12,663 bases of DNA from a candidate division NPL-UPA2 bacterium (GTDB lineage Bacteria > Bacillota > UBA994). Both the position numbers and the translations under genes were made by a program. Positions within the stretch are counted from its first letter, which is position 1, and every line of letters begins with the position of its first letter. The notes under the pieces were generated by a model, which was given only the letters and a program-made list of their open reading frames with translations, had not been told where the DNA came from and did not search any database. The DNA is taken from positions 1 to 12,663 of the forward strand of contig QLUB01000050.1 of assembly GCA_018725205.1 (NCBI GenBank), written 5' to 3'. Positions 1 to 7,324 of the stretch are shown here, in pieces.

Positions 1-1
1 T

Positions 2-307
2 TTCGCAGCAGGCAACCTGCTTGCCGAGCACCCCACGCTAATCGTCAGGGCCGGTGAAGGAGTGCGCTCCGTCGTGCCGCAACAAATCGCGCTTATCCCA
101 GGGGCTGCGGGGCAGATACGCCTCTACTTGCGCGCTGCGGTTCCGATGCAAAAGTGCACTCTCACCGTGTCGGGAGGACAACAAAAGCTCTTAGTAAGGA
201 GATTCCCTGTGGCTAAGCCGAGCGAGATGATCGCAGTGGACATTGACACCTTCGCCTTAGAAAGCGGAGCAGAAGCGCTGTGCGTGTCGCTTAGGGAGGG
301 AGTATAG
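2..307 (+). CDS. C-terminal end of probable FAD-dependent NAD(P) oxidoreductase (partial, 5' end outside window)
   Basis: An open frame enters from the left edge and ends at TAG 305-307, leaving about 101 residues. The visible part reads as a tail domain: a GEGVRSVVPQ segment, a beta-rich stretch with YLRAAVPM, then PSEMIAVDID. From memory, this resembles the C-terminal domain of FAD/NAD(P) oxidoreductases that sit immediately upstream of DUF1667 genes in Clostridia, often in glycerol-3-phosphate-dehydrogenase-like clusters. The FAD- and NAD-binding Rossmann motifs would lie outside the window, so the enzyme class rests on this tail and on the neighbour 4 nt downstream. The ATG-like codon at 62 (GTG) is internal, because the frame is open and similar in character upstream of it. 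Substrate unknown. Confidence 0.55.
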   Translation, partial: FAAGNLLAEHPTLIVRAGEGVRSVVPQQIALIPGAAGQIRLYLRAAVPMQKCTLTVSGGQQKLLVRRFPVAKPSEMIAVDIDTFALESGAEALCVSLREGV

Positions 308-311
308 AGGC

Positions 312-686
312 ATGAGTGCTAGCCGTAAGGTGATATGTATCGTTTGTCCGAATAGTTGCATAGGTGAGGTAAGTATCGAAGCAAAGCAAAAACCTAAAGT
401 GCATGGCTATATCTGTGCGCGGGGGAAAAGCTATGCGGTAGCGGAAGCTACCAACCCTCTGCGTATGTTAACCACCACTGTGCGTGTCAGAGGCGGCGTT
501 TTGCCTCTGCTGCCTGTTGTTTCCTCTGCGGCCATGCCCAAGGACTGTATTGCTGTTGGCGTACAAATGCTGAGCGAAATTGTGGTAGACGCTCCGATAA
601 AGGCGGGGCAAGTTGTCTACGCCAAGCTGCTTGGACTTAGCGTGGATATCGTCGCCAGCCGGGATATAGCCATGCAAACGCTCTAA
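312..686 (+). CDS. DUF1667 family cysteine-rich redox-associated protein
   Basis: A 124-residue protein starting at ATG 312, 4 nt after the stop of the upstream oxidoreductase, with GGGAGG just before as ribosome-binding site. Visible cysteines are C9, C12 and C16 (CIVCPNSC) and C35 (YICARGK), an arrangement suited to binding an Fe-S cluster or a metal. The remaining pattern (NPLRMLTTTVRVRGG, a proline-rich LPVV segment, then PIKAGQVVYAKLLG and DIVASRD) fits the DUF1667 family over its full usual length of about 115-125 residues. Family members are typically encoded with FAD-dependent glycerol-3-phosphate-dehydrogenase-like enzymes and are thought to be small electron-transfer or accessory subunits. 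That role is inferred, not shown here. The tight spacing suggests one operon with the upstream gene. Confidence 0.8.
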   Translation: MSASRKVICIVCPNSCIGEVSIEAKQKPKVHGYICARGKSYAVAEATNPLRMLTTTVRVRGGVLPLLPVVSSAAMPKDCIAVGVQMLSEIVVDAPIKAGQVVYAKLLGLSVDIVASRDIAMQTL

Positions 687-763
687 CACTTCGCGCTACT
701 CACCGCTTTACCTCTGAATATGGTAAGATGGGGTTGCAGTAGCAGGCGAGGTGGGTTGAGTCA

Positions 764-1852
764 GTGAATGTAATGATCTTTTCCGCGTCCATCGGTCATG
801 GCCACAACCAAGTCGCGCAGGCCTTGGCCTCTGAGGCAAAATGTCAAGGGCACGCAGTACAGGTCATCGACGGGCTTGAGTTCGTCAGTCCCTTTCTCTC
901 GAAAGTTCTGTTAGAGAGTTACCTCAAGATGCTGCGTTATACACCCAGCGTTTACGGTAAACTCTATCAGTGGACGGAAGAACCCATGTTGTTTGACTTC
1001 GCCTCCCTCATCAATAAGCTACTGTGCAGAAAGTTTAAGCGCCTGCTAGCGCTGCACAAACCCGAGGCCATATTATGTACTCATAGCGTCCCGGCGGGGT
1101 TGTTGGCGGCACTTAAACTGAGATTAGGTGAGCCTGTGCGATTGGTGGGGGCTGTCACTGACTTTACCGTGCACTACACATGGGTTAATCCAGGGATAGA
1201 CACATATGTCCTAGCTTCACACAAGCTCATGCCCCTCATTAGGCATATGGGCGTGCAAGAGGCGGCACTGGCTCCGCTTGGCATCCCTATCCGCCCGCGA
1301 TTTGCCAATCCTCCGAGCAAAATAGAAGCTCGCCTAGCCTTAGGACTTAACGACAAGCCCACTGTCTTAGTGATGGGTGGGGGTCTCGGGATGGGGACTC
1401 CGTCGGAACTAGTACGTCAGCTAGACAGCTCAATGTCTGACAGTCAGATGATTGTACTTGCAGGCACCAACGAGTCTTTGTTGCGTGAACTTAAAGCGGT
1501 ACGTTTTGTTAATCCGGTAACTGTGTTGGGTTTTGTAGAGAACGTCGAAGCCTATATGGCTGCGGCAGACGTTTTGGTAACAAAACCCGGAGGTGTAACC
1601 TGTGCCGAAGCTTTAGCCATGGCCTTGCCCTTGGTCTTTGTATCACCGATCCCAGGGCAAGAGTGGCGAAACTCCACATTTCTTGTGGAACAGCTGGCGG
1701 CCATCCATTTTGAGGAGTCAACACTAGCTCCCAAACTAGCTGATCTCATCCACGACGAAGTGCGTTTGTCCTGCATGTCGCGTATGGCGCGTGAACTTGC
1801 ACGGCCGCACGCGGCGCGCGACATTGTTGAGCTACTACAGCGGTCCAAGTAG
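764..1852 (+). CDS. MGDG synthase / GT28-type processive diacylglycerol glycosyltransferase family protein
   Basis: A 362-residue glycosyltransferase of GT-B fold. The N-terminal MGDG-synthase-like domain (about 1-165) starts with a SASIGHGHN loop (7-15) and carries CTHS (105-108) and TDFTVHYTW (132-140). The C-terminal nucleotide-sugar domain (about 198-355) has the glycine loop GGGLGMG (205-211), KPGG (274-277), TCAEALA (279-285) and PGQE (297-300), which contact the UDP-sugar in this family. Relatives (UgtP/YpfP, plant MGD) move glucose or galactose from UDP-sugar to diacylglycerol at the inner membrane face, building glycolipids and lipoteichoic-acid anchors. The exact sugar and acceptor cannot be read here. 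GTG 764 is preferred because GAGGTG (748-753) lies 10 nt upstream. ATG 773 is a less well-placed alternative. No signal peptide or transmembrane helix is evident, so it is probably a peripheral membrane protein. Confidence 0.85.
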   Translation: MNVMIFSASIGHGHNQVAQALASEAKCQGHAVQVIDGLEFVSPFLSKVLLESYLKMLRYTPSVYGKLYQWTEEPMLFDFASLINKLLCRKFKRLLALHKPEAILCTHSVPAGLLAALKLRLGEPVRLVGAVTDFTVHYTWVNPGIDTYVLASHKLMPLIRHMGVQEAALAPLGIPIRPRFANPPSKIEARLALGLNDKPTVLVMGGGLGMGTPSELVRQLDSSMSDSQMIVLAGTNESLLRELKAVRFVNPVTVLGFVENVEAYMAAADVLVTKPGGVTCAEALAMALPLVFVSPIPGQEWRNSTFLVEQLAAIHFEESTLAPKLADLIHDEVRLSCMSRMARELARPHAARDIVELLQRSK

Positions 1853-1875
1853 GGTGCTTCGAGGCAGGAGAAAGT

Positions 1876-1905
1876 AGCGGCGTCACAGGTTGCTGTGGCG
1901 CCGCT
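1876..1905 (+). promoter_or_regulatory. Strong stem-loop directly upstream of miaB
   Basis: A 12-bp stem with a 6-nt loop. AGCGGCGTCACA (1876-1887) pairs with TGTGGCGCCGCT (1894-1905), giving 11 Watson-Crick pairs and one G-T(U) wobble. It lies 23 nt after the glycosyltransferase stop and ends 5 nt before the miaB ribosome-binding site GGAGG (1911-1915). Only a broken T stretch (TTGTAT) follows, so it is a poor intrinsic terminator. It could be an attenuator, a processing or stability element, or a structure affecting miaB initiation. The structure is seen directly; the function is not. Confidence 0.5.
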
Positions 1906-1921
1906 TGTATGGAGGCGCGTC

Positions 1922-3250
1922 ATGAAATACTATTTCCATATATTTGGTTGCCAAATGAACGAGGCCGACGCGGAAGTGTTGGCGGGGTTTCTCGTTAACA
2001 TGGGGTATAGCCAGGCAGAGAGCGAGTCAGAGGCAGACATTATCCTGTTGATCACCTGCTGTGTGCGCGAGCACGCCGAAAGTAGAGTCTATGGCAAGCT
2101 CGGGGAACTGGCTAGACTCAAACAGCTAAAACCTTCCCTAGTCGTGGGGATTTCGGGCTGTATGCCGCAACAAGCAGACGTCGCGGAGAGTCTGCGGGTG
2201 AAATTCCCCTACCTTGATCTGATTTTCGGCACACATAATTTGCCTGACTTCCCACGCTTGCTGGAGGAAGCCCAAGCTCATGGCGGTCAAGTACTAGAGG
2301 TCGTGGAAGCAGGAGCAGTACGGGAAAACTTGCCGCGCGTGCGACAAATAGGACTCAAGGCCTGGGTGTCGATTATGTACGGCTGTAACAACTACTGCAC
2401 TTACTGCATTGTGCCCTATGTGCGGGGAAGGGAACGCAGCCGTCTGCCGGAGGCAATCCTGGCAGAGATACGCGATCTGACAGAGCAAGGCTGCCTGGAA
2501 GTAACTTTGCTCGGCCAAAATGTAAATTCCTACGGCCGTGACCTCGCGCCGCAGCTAAGGGTTGACTTTGCTGATTTGCTCGCTGCGGTAGATAAAGTGC
2601 CGGGTATGCAGCGTGTACGCTTTATGACCTCCCATCCGCGTGACTTCTCCGACAAGCTGATAGAAACAGTATCTAGATCCTCATCCGTCTGCGAACACTT
2701 TCATCTGCCCGTGCAGAGTGGGAGCAACCGAGTGTTGGCAAGGATGAATCGCGGGTACACGCGCGAAACTTATCTAAAGCTCGTTCACAAGCTGCGCGCC
2801 GCCATCCCGCACGCAGCTGTCACTACCGACATTATCGTAGGGTTTCCGGGTGAGACTGAGCAGGACTTTAGCGAGACCTTAGACCTAGTGCGTGAGGTGG
2901 CCTTTGACTCCGTTTTCGCTTTCGCCTACTCTGCACGCAGTGGCACACCGGCAGCAGATTTCGCGCCGCAACTTCCCAAAGCGGAGAAAAGCCTGCGGCT
3001 TAAGCAGCTTATCGATACCGCCAACGCTATTGCCCTCGTGCGTAATCAGAAGCTCGCCGACGCAGTTGCCGAAGTGCTAGTCGAGGGCCCAAGTAAGACC
3101 AATCCAGAGAGGCTAACCGGCAGAACACGGACGAACAAGCTCGTGCATATAGCTACCGAACCCGGGCTTGTCGGCAAGCTAGTGGATGTGAAGATCACGC
3201 GCGTACAAACCTTTAGCATGCTCGGCGAGCTGGTCGGGGTAAAGCGATGA
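1922..3250 (+). CDS. miaB: tRNA-2-methylthio-N6-dimethylallyladenosine synthase MiaB
   Basis: A 442-residue radical-SAM methylthiotransferase that adds the 2-methylthio group to i6A37 of tRNAs reading UNN codons, using two Fe-S clusters in the cytoplasm. The N-terminal UPF0004 domain supplies cluster ligands C10 (FGCQMN), C46 (ITCCVRE) and C80 (SGCMPQ). The radical-SAM domain has the CNNYCTYC motif with C155, C159 and C162, followed by RGRERSR. Other family stretches are LLGQNVNSYG (197-206), MTSHPRD and HLPVQSGSN. A C-terminal TRAM RNA-binding domain covers about 378-442. Length matches the family. ATG 1922 is chosen because the protein then starts MKYYFHIFGC and GGAGG lies 6 nt upstream; the in-frame GTG at 1895 falls inside the hairpin. 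Oddity: an extra cysteine (C47) follows the C46 ligand where the family usually has alanine. The stop overlaps the mutS start. Confidence 0.96.
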   Translation: MKYYFHIFGCQMNEADAEVLAGFLVNMGYSQAESESEADIILLITCCVREHAESRVYGKLGELARLKQLKPSLVVGISGCMPQQADVAESLRVKFPYLDLIFGTHNLPDFPRLLEEAQAHGGQVLEVVEAGAVRENLPRVRQIGLKAWVSIMYGCNNYCTYCIVPYVRGRERSRLPEAILAEIRDLTEQGCLEVTLLGQNVNSYGRDLAPQLRVDFADLLAAVDKVPGMQRVRFMTSHPRDFSDKLIETVSRSSSVCEHFHLPVQSGSNRVLARMNRGYTRETYLKLVHKLRAAIPHAAVTTDIIVGFPGETEQDFSETLDLVREVAFDSVFAFAYSARSGTPAADFAPQLPKAEKSLRLKQLIDTANAIALVRNQKLADAVAEVLVEGPSKTNPERLTGRTRTNKLVHIATEPGLVGKLVDVKITRVQTFSMLGELVGVKR

Positions 3251-5808
3251 GCGGTTACACTCCTATGTTGCAGCAATACCTAGAGATTAAGGCGGAGCAC
3301 CCTCACTCCATCCTCTTCTTCCGTCTCGGTGATTTCTACGAAATGTTCTTTGAAGATGCTAAGCTGGCTTCCCGTATTCTGGAGATCACTTTAACCGCGC
3401 GTGAGGGAGGGGCAGCGGGGAAGGTGCCGATGTGCGGCGTTCCCTATCACGCTGCTGACAGCTATGTAGCTAAACTGCTCGCTGCAGGGCACACTGTGTC
3501 TATTTGCGAGCAGACAGAAGACCCGAGCACTGCCCGAGGATTGGTAAAGCGCGAGGTTGTGCGTACTGTTACCCCAGGGACACATGGAGATTGCCCCCGA
3601 GATACCCAGAACTACATCGTTGCTTGGCGTCATGAGGGAGAGAACTTCGCCTTAGCCGCAGTGGAATTCACCACAGGCTCGATTGATATTTATAGCGGCA
3701 AGGGAAACTCCGAGTCCGTCGCGCATGAACTCTTCCGCCTTGCGCCGCGGGAGGCCTTGACACCGCAACAGGAACTCCCATCTCACATTGAGCAAGCACT
3801 TGCACATGGCGGTGCACTTAGACAACGTCAGGCCGGTCTGGACTTGGCACAAACGCGATTGCTGTGTGACATAATCCCAGCCTGTAGCGATATTGCGCCG
3901 CTTGAGACTTTGGCTCTCGGGGAAATTGTACACTATCTCAAACAGGTCGGTATCAGTGGTTTTGGACATTTTACGGCACCGCGACTGCGTGCTCAATGCC
4001 AGATTATGGCGCTTGATGCCGTAACGCGCCGCAACCTCGAACTGACACGGACTATACGTCAAGGAGAGCGCACAGGCTCATTGCTGTGGGTACTTGACCA
4101 TACCATTACTGCCATGGGGTCGCGTTTACTGCGCCAATGGATTGAGCAGCCCTTGACTCACCTGCCTGAAATCGAGCTGCGCCAAGCCGCAGTGGAGGAG
4201 CTTACAGGAATTCAAGTGCGCATGGCTCTGCGGGCGGCGCTTGACTTAGTTTACGATCTCGAGCGGCTCCAGAGCCGGATCGCGGCGGATGTCGCGACCC
4301 CCCGGGATGTAGTGGCCATCGCCAAATCGCTTTCGGCTGTGGCTGACGTCAGTGATGCGCTGGCGGATGTCTCTTGCGCCTTGTTAAGCGAGATTCGCTC
4401 GCTCCTAGACCCCCACCCCCTTTTGACGCAGCAGCTACTCTGCGCTCTCAATGACAACCCTCCACCCACCGCACGTGATGGCGGCGTGATCCGCGAAGGA
4501 TACAACGCCGAGATAGATCGGCTGCGCAGATTGACTACAGATGGGAAAGGCTACCTCGTCGAACTAGAGGCGAAAGAACGTGCTGCCACCGGCATCAGGT
4601 CCTTGAAAGTGGGCTTTAACCGCGTGTTTGGCTATTACCTCGAGATAACCAAGAGCAATCTCGCCGATGTCCCGGCGCATTATCACCGCAAGCAGACACT
4701 AGCCAACGCCGAGCGCTACATAACGGAGGAGCTCAAACAGCACGAAAGCGTTGTTCTCTCCGCAGAAGAGCGCCTTGTCGCTCTCGAGCAACAGACATTC
4801 ACCGCGCTTTGTGGGATTGTAGCCCAAGCCGCCCAAACTATTATCCATGTAGCGCGAGAGCTTGCCAGACTCGATGCCTTGCAGTCTTTTGCAGAGGCGG
4901 CAGCCCGCTATCGTTATGTGCGACCGCAAGTAGTAAGCGGAAACTCCATTGTCATTCGTGGCGGCCGCCATCCGGTTGTAGAGCGCATCGTGGGGACACA
5001 CGCTTTCGTGCCCAACGACACCGAATTGGCCAAAGGCGAAATTGCCATAATCACGGGGCCGAATATGGCAGGGAAATCCACGTACATGCGTCAGGTAGCA
5101 CTGATAGTGCTGATGGCACAGATGGGCAGTTTCATCCCCGCCTCACGCGCGGTGATTGGCATAGCCGACAGAGTCTTCACGCGCGTTGGCGCAGCGGACG
5201 ACTTGTATGGCGGGCAGAGCACCTTTATGGTGGAGATGACGGAAACGGCAGCAGCGCTGCGGGAGGCTACCTCCAATAGTCTCTTGCTTTTTGATGAGGT
5301 GGGACGCGGGACTAGCACCTACGACGGCATGGCCTTAGCGCGTGCGATTATGGAGCACGTGCATGACCACGTGAAGGCTCGGACACTATTCTCGACCCAC
5401 TACCATGAGCTCACCAATCTCGCGGACAAACTTGAGCGTTGCCGGAATTATACCGTGGCAGTCTTAGAGCAGAACAAAGAGATTACATTTTTGCGCCGGG
5501 TGATACTGGGTAAGGCCAGTAAGAGCTACGGCATTCATGTCGCCGAGCTGGCCGGGCTTCCGCGCCGTGTAACCGATAAAGCGTACGCCATCTTAAAGGA
5601 GCTTGAACAGACGCGGCACATGGCGCGTGAACAAACCTGCCTTTTTGATTACGTGGCGGAGACTGCCAGAACGCAAGCGGAAGACCCCAGAGCAACTCTG
5701 GCTCTAGAGCTATTTAATGATATTCAACAACTAAACCCTGAGGCTCTGTCCCCACTACAGGCACTGACTTTTCTTTATGAACTCAAGCGTCGGACGTTAG
5801 GATCCTAA
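3247..5808 (+). CDS. mutS: DNA mismatch repair protein MutS
   Basis: An 853-residue MutS1 that binds mismatches and small loops as a clamp and recruits MutL in an ATP-dependent way. Domain I has the mismatch-reading Phe-X-Glu at F30-E32 (GDFYEMF). Connector, lever and clamp regions follow. The C-terminal ABC-type ATPase has Walker A GPNMAGKST (604-612, K610), Walker B LLLFDE (679-684) followed by VGRGTS, and the STHYHE switch near 716-721. QTCLF (796-800), between the ATPase and the C-terminal tail, fits the QxxLF beta-clamp-binding consensus. The C-terminus PLQALTFLYELK is the normal dimerisation or tetramerisation tail, so the protein is full length. ATG 3247 overlaps the miaB stop by 4 nt (ATGA), and no strong ribosome-binding site is present, which suggests translational coupling. 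mutL is separated from it by the WD40 gene, an unusual split. Confidence 0.97.
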   Translation: MSGYTPMLQQYLEIKAEHPHSILFFRLGDFYEMFFEDAKLASRILEITLTAREGGAAGKVPMCGVPYHAADSYVAKLLAAGHTVSICEQTEDPSTARGLVKREVVRTVTPGTHGDCPRDTQNYIVAWRHEGENFALAAVEFTTGSIDIYSGKGNSESVAHELFRLAPREALTPQQELPSHIEQALAHGGALRQRQAGLDLAQTRLLCDIIPACSDIAPLETLALGEIVHYLKQVGISGFGHFTAPRLRAQCQIMALDAVTRRNLELTRTIRQGERTGSLLWVLDHTITAMGSRLLRQWIEQPLTHLPEIELRQAAVEELTGIQVRMALRAALDLVYDLERLQSRIAADVATPRDVVAIAKSLSAVADVSDALADVSCALLSEIRSLLDPHPLLTQQLLCALNDNPPPTARDGGVIREGYNAEIDRLRRLTTDGKGYLVELEAKERAATGIRSLKVGFNRVFGYYLEITKSNLADVPAHYHRKQTLANAERYITEELKQHESVVLSAEERLVALEQQTFTALCGIVAQAAQTIIHVARELARLDALQSFAEAAARYRYVRPQVVSGNSIVIRGGRHPVVERIVGTHAFVPNDTELAKGEIAIITGPNMAGKSTYMRQVALIVLMAQMGSFIPASRAVIGIADRVFTRVGAADDLYGGQSTFMVEMTETAAALREATSNSLLLFDEVGRGTSTYDGMALARAIMEHVHDHVKARTLFSTHYHELTNLADKLERCRNYTVAVLEQNKEITFLRRVILGKASKSYGIHVAELAGLPRRVTDKAYAILKELEQTRHMAREQTCLFDYVAETARTQAEDPRATLALELFNDIQQLNPEALSPLQALTFLYELKRRTLGS

Positions 5809-5828
5809 AATCCCGCCTATAATTATAG
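5797..5828. repeat. Two adjacent perfect 12-bp palindromes at the mutS 3' end
   Basis: TTAGGATCCTAA (5797-5808) is a perfect palindrome that includes the mutS stop codon. CTATAATTATAG (5817-5828) is a second perfect palindrome. Their centres are 20 bp apart, about two helical turns. They sit exactly where the core operon gives way to the AT-rich leader of the WD40 gene. Possible meanings are a dimeric-regulator operator, small transcript hairpins or a junction scar. Chance is not excluded for short AT-rich palindromes. Confidence 0.4.
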
Positions 5829-5992
5829 TTACAACGGCGCTTCCAGCCCAAACGCCTTAAAAATAATTTTGGGTTGTGATGGAACATAATTACATCAACT
5901 GCATAACTCCCGGATTAAACAATGTCCTGTGTGTACTCAGAGTGTGAAATCCCCGTTGCGTTTTATTCGGGTTAGGCCGGAGGAGGAGAAAC
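5809..5992 (+). other. AT-rich intergenic leader of the WD40 gene
   Basis: This 184-nt gap is visibly richer in A/T than the flanking genes. No convincing coding frame, tRNA or intrinsic terminator was seen. TATAAT occurs at 5818-5823 inside a palindrome but has no acceptable -35 partner. A weak 7-bp pairing (GCCCAAA 5846-5852 with TTTGGGT 5868-5874, 15-nt loop) has no T run after it. The gap ends in an exceptionally strong purine-rich ribosome-binding site, GGAGGAGGAG (5979-5988), whose AGGAGG core is 6 nt before ATG 5993. A gap this long in an otherwise overlapping operon suggests a separate promoter, but I cannot place one. Confidence 0.5.
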
Positions 5993-7324
5993 ATGAGGGA
6001 AAAGCAATGTCCCGTTTGTGAAAAAGAAATACCCACCCCGTTACCGCCTTTTTGCGACCGGTGCGGTTGGAATTTCAACGAGTATACCCAAAAATTAATC
6101 ATTGCAAAAAGAGGCTGGAATCAACTTACCCTGGCGGAGCAGAGAGCAGAGAGGCTGCCAAGGCAGCAGGAACAAACAGCCGCCGTAGACGTGGCAGAAC
6201 TGAACAAAGGGGATCTGTTTAAGCGCGATCCCTTTGAAACACTGGCTGAGTTTAAGGAGCGCATTGAGGGCCTGGGCCTGTTGCCGGCGGGAGAGGCGCG
6301 GCTGGTTAAAGATAAGTACGATCTTGAATCCGGCCGTTTTCCTTTACAGGCGACTTGGGAAACGTGGACAAATCGCTTTATTATGCCGAAGAATGACCTG
6401 TATATAACAGCTGAGCGGCAGTTGGCCCGGGATGTTTACACCGCCGGCGAAAAGCACCTTTTGCTGTTTCGGCTGCAGGTGAACGGCGGCGCTATTTACC
6501 CAGAAGCAACCGTAATCCTAAAAACACCGGAACAGTTAATGTCGGTCCAGGGCGGCATCGCCATGGTTTGCCCGTCTGTATTGCGCGGCCACGAAGATGC
6601 AGTAGATTCGGTGTCTTTTTCTCCTGACGGCCGACTGTTGGCTTCGGGTAGTAAGGATCAAACCGTACGCTTGTGGGAAGTGTCTACCGGTAAGGAACTG
6701 TCTATATTGCGCGGCCACGAAGATCCTGTAAGTCCGGTTGCCTTTTCTCCTGACGGCCGCCTGTTGGCCTCGGGTAGTGAGGATAAAACCGTACGCTTAT
6801 GGGAAGTGTCTTCCGGCAAAGAACTGTCTATATTGCGCGGCCACGAATGGTATGTAGACTCGGTTGCCTTTTCTCCTGACGGCCGGCTATTGGCCTCGGG
6901 TAGTTGGGATAACACCGTGCGCTTATGGGAAGTGTCTTCCGGCAAAGAACTGTCTGTATTGCGCAACCATTGCAATTATGTAATATCGGTGTCCTTTTCC
7001 CCTGACGGCCGGCTCTTGGCTTCGGGTAGTAGGGATGAAACTGTGCGCTTATGGGAAGTGTCTTCCGGTAAAGAACTGTCTGCATTGCGCGGCCACGAAG
7101 ATACTGTAACATCGGTGTCCTTTTCGCCTGACGGCCGCCTGTTGGCCTCGGGTAGTCAGGATAAAACGGTGCGCTTATGGGAAGTGTCTTCCGGCAAAGA
7201 ACTGTCTGTATTGCGCGGCCACGAACGTGGTGTAGACTCGGTTGCCTTTTCTCCTGACGGCCGGCTGTTGGCCTCGGGTAGTTGGGATAACACCGTACGT
7301 TTATGGCTGTCGCCAATTCTTTAA
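5993..7324 (+). CDS. Zinc-ribbon plus WD40 repeat protein inserted between mutS and mutL
   Basis: A 443-residue protein with three parts. Residues 1-30 form a zinc ribbon with C6, C9, C21 and C24 (CPVC and CDRC pairs). Residues about 30-190 are a middle region opening with a charged, glutamine-rich segment and then RDPFETLAEFKERIEG near 78-93. I do not recognise it securely; it recalls an accessory module seen beside enzymatic domains in some multidomain bacterial proteins. Residues 197-443 are six WD40 repeats of exactly 42 residues, each with GH near its start, FSPDGRLLASGS and TVRLW. The last stops after the third strand (WLSPIL). No signal peptide or membrane helix is seen, so it is probably cytosolic and acts as a protein-binding scaffold or sensor; ligand unknown. 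ATG 5993 follows a very strong ribosome-binding site. It interrupts the usual mutS-mutL adjacency, consistent with acquisition. Only six recognisable blades are present, whereas seven is most common, so closure may need an N-terminal strand or another subunit. Confidence 0.85.
   Translation: MREKQCPVCEKEIPTPLPPFCDRCGWNFNEYTQKLIIAKRGWNQLTLAEQRAERLPRQQEQTAAVDVAELNKGDLFKRDPFETLAEFKERIEGLGLLPAGEARLVKDKYDLESGRFPLQATWETWTNRFIMPKNDLYITAERQLARDVYTAGEKHLLLFRLQVNGGAIYPEATVILKTPEQLMSVQGGIAMVCPSVLRGHEDAVDSVSFSPDGRLLASGSKDQTVRLWEVSTGKELSILRGHEDPVSPVAFSPDGRLLASGSEDKTVRLWEVSSGKELSILRGHEWYVDSVAFSPDGRLLASGSWDNTVRLWEVSSGKELSVLRNHCNYVISVSFSPDGRLLASGSRDETVRLWEVSSGKELSALRGHEDTVTSVSFSPDGRLLASGSQDKTVRLWEVSSGKELSVLRGHERGVDSVAFSPDGRLLASGSWDNTVRLWLSPIL
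6581..7324 (+). repeat. Six 126-bp tandem WD40 repeats, arranged as a duplicated three-repeat block
   Basis: Units start at 6581, 6707, 6833, 6959, 7085 and 7211; the sixth is truncated at 114 bp including the stop. Units are nearly identical even at third codon positions. Differences sort them in pairs three units (378 bp) apart. Units 1 and 4 share silent GCT in GCTTCGGGT and GGT before the Lys codon. Units 2 and 5 alone share CGCCTG. Units 3 and 6 share TGGGATAACACC and GTAGACTCG. This supports duplication of a 378-bp, three-blade block after single-unit amplification. Confidence 0.9.

Noticed and set aside
706..728. Possible hairpin or promoter between the DUF1667 gene and the glycosyltransferase
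   Set aside because: TTTACC (707-712) and GGTAAG (722-727) pair for only 6 bp with no T run. Read as promoter hexamers, TTTACC and TAAGAT are only 11 nt apart, too close to work.
1895..1921. Upstream in-frame GTG start for miaB
   Set aside because: It lies in the right arm of the hairpin, has no ribosome-binding site, and adds residues absent from the family. ATG 1922 has GGAGG at ideal distance.
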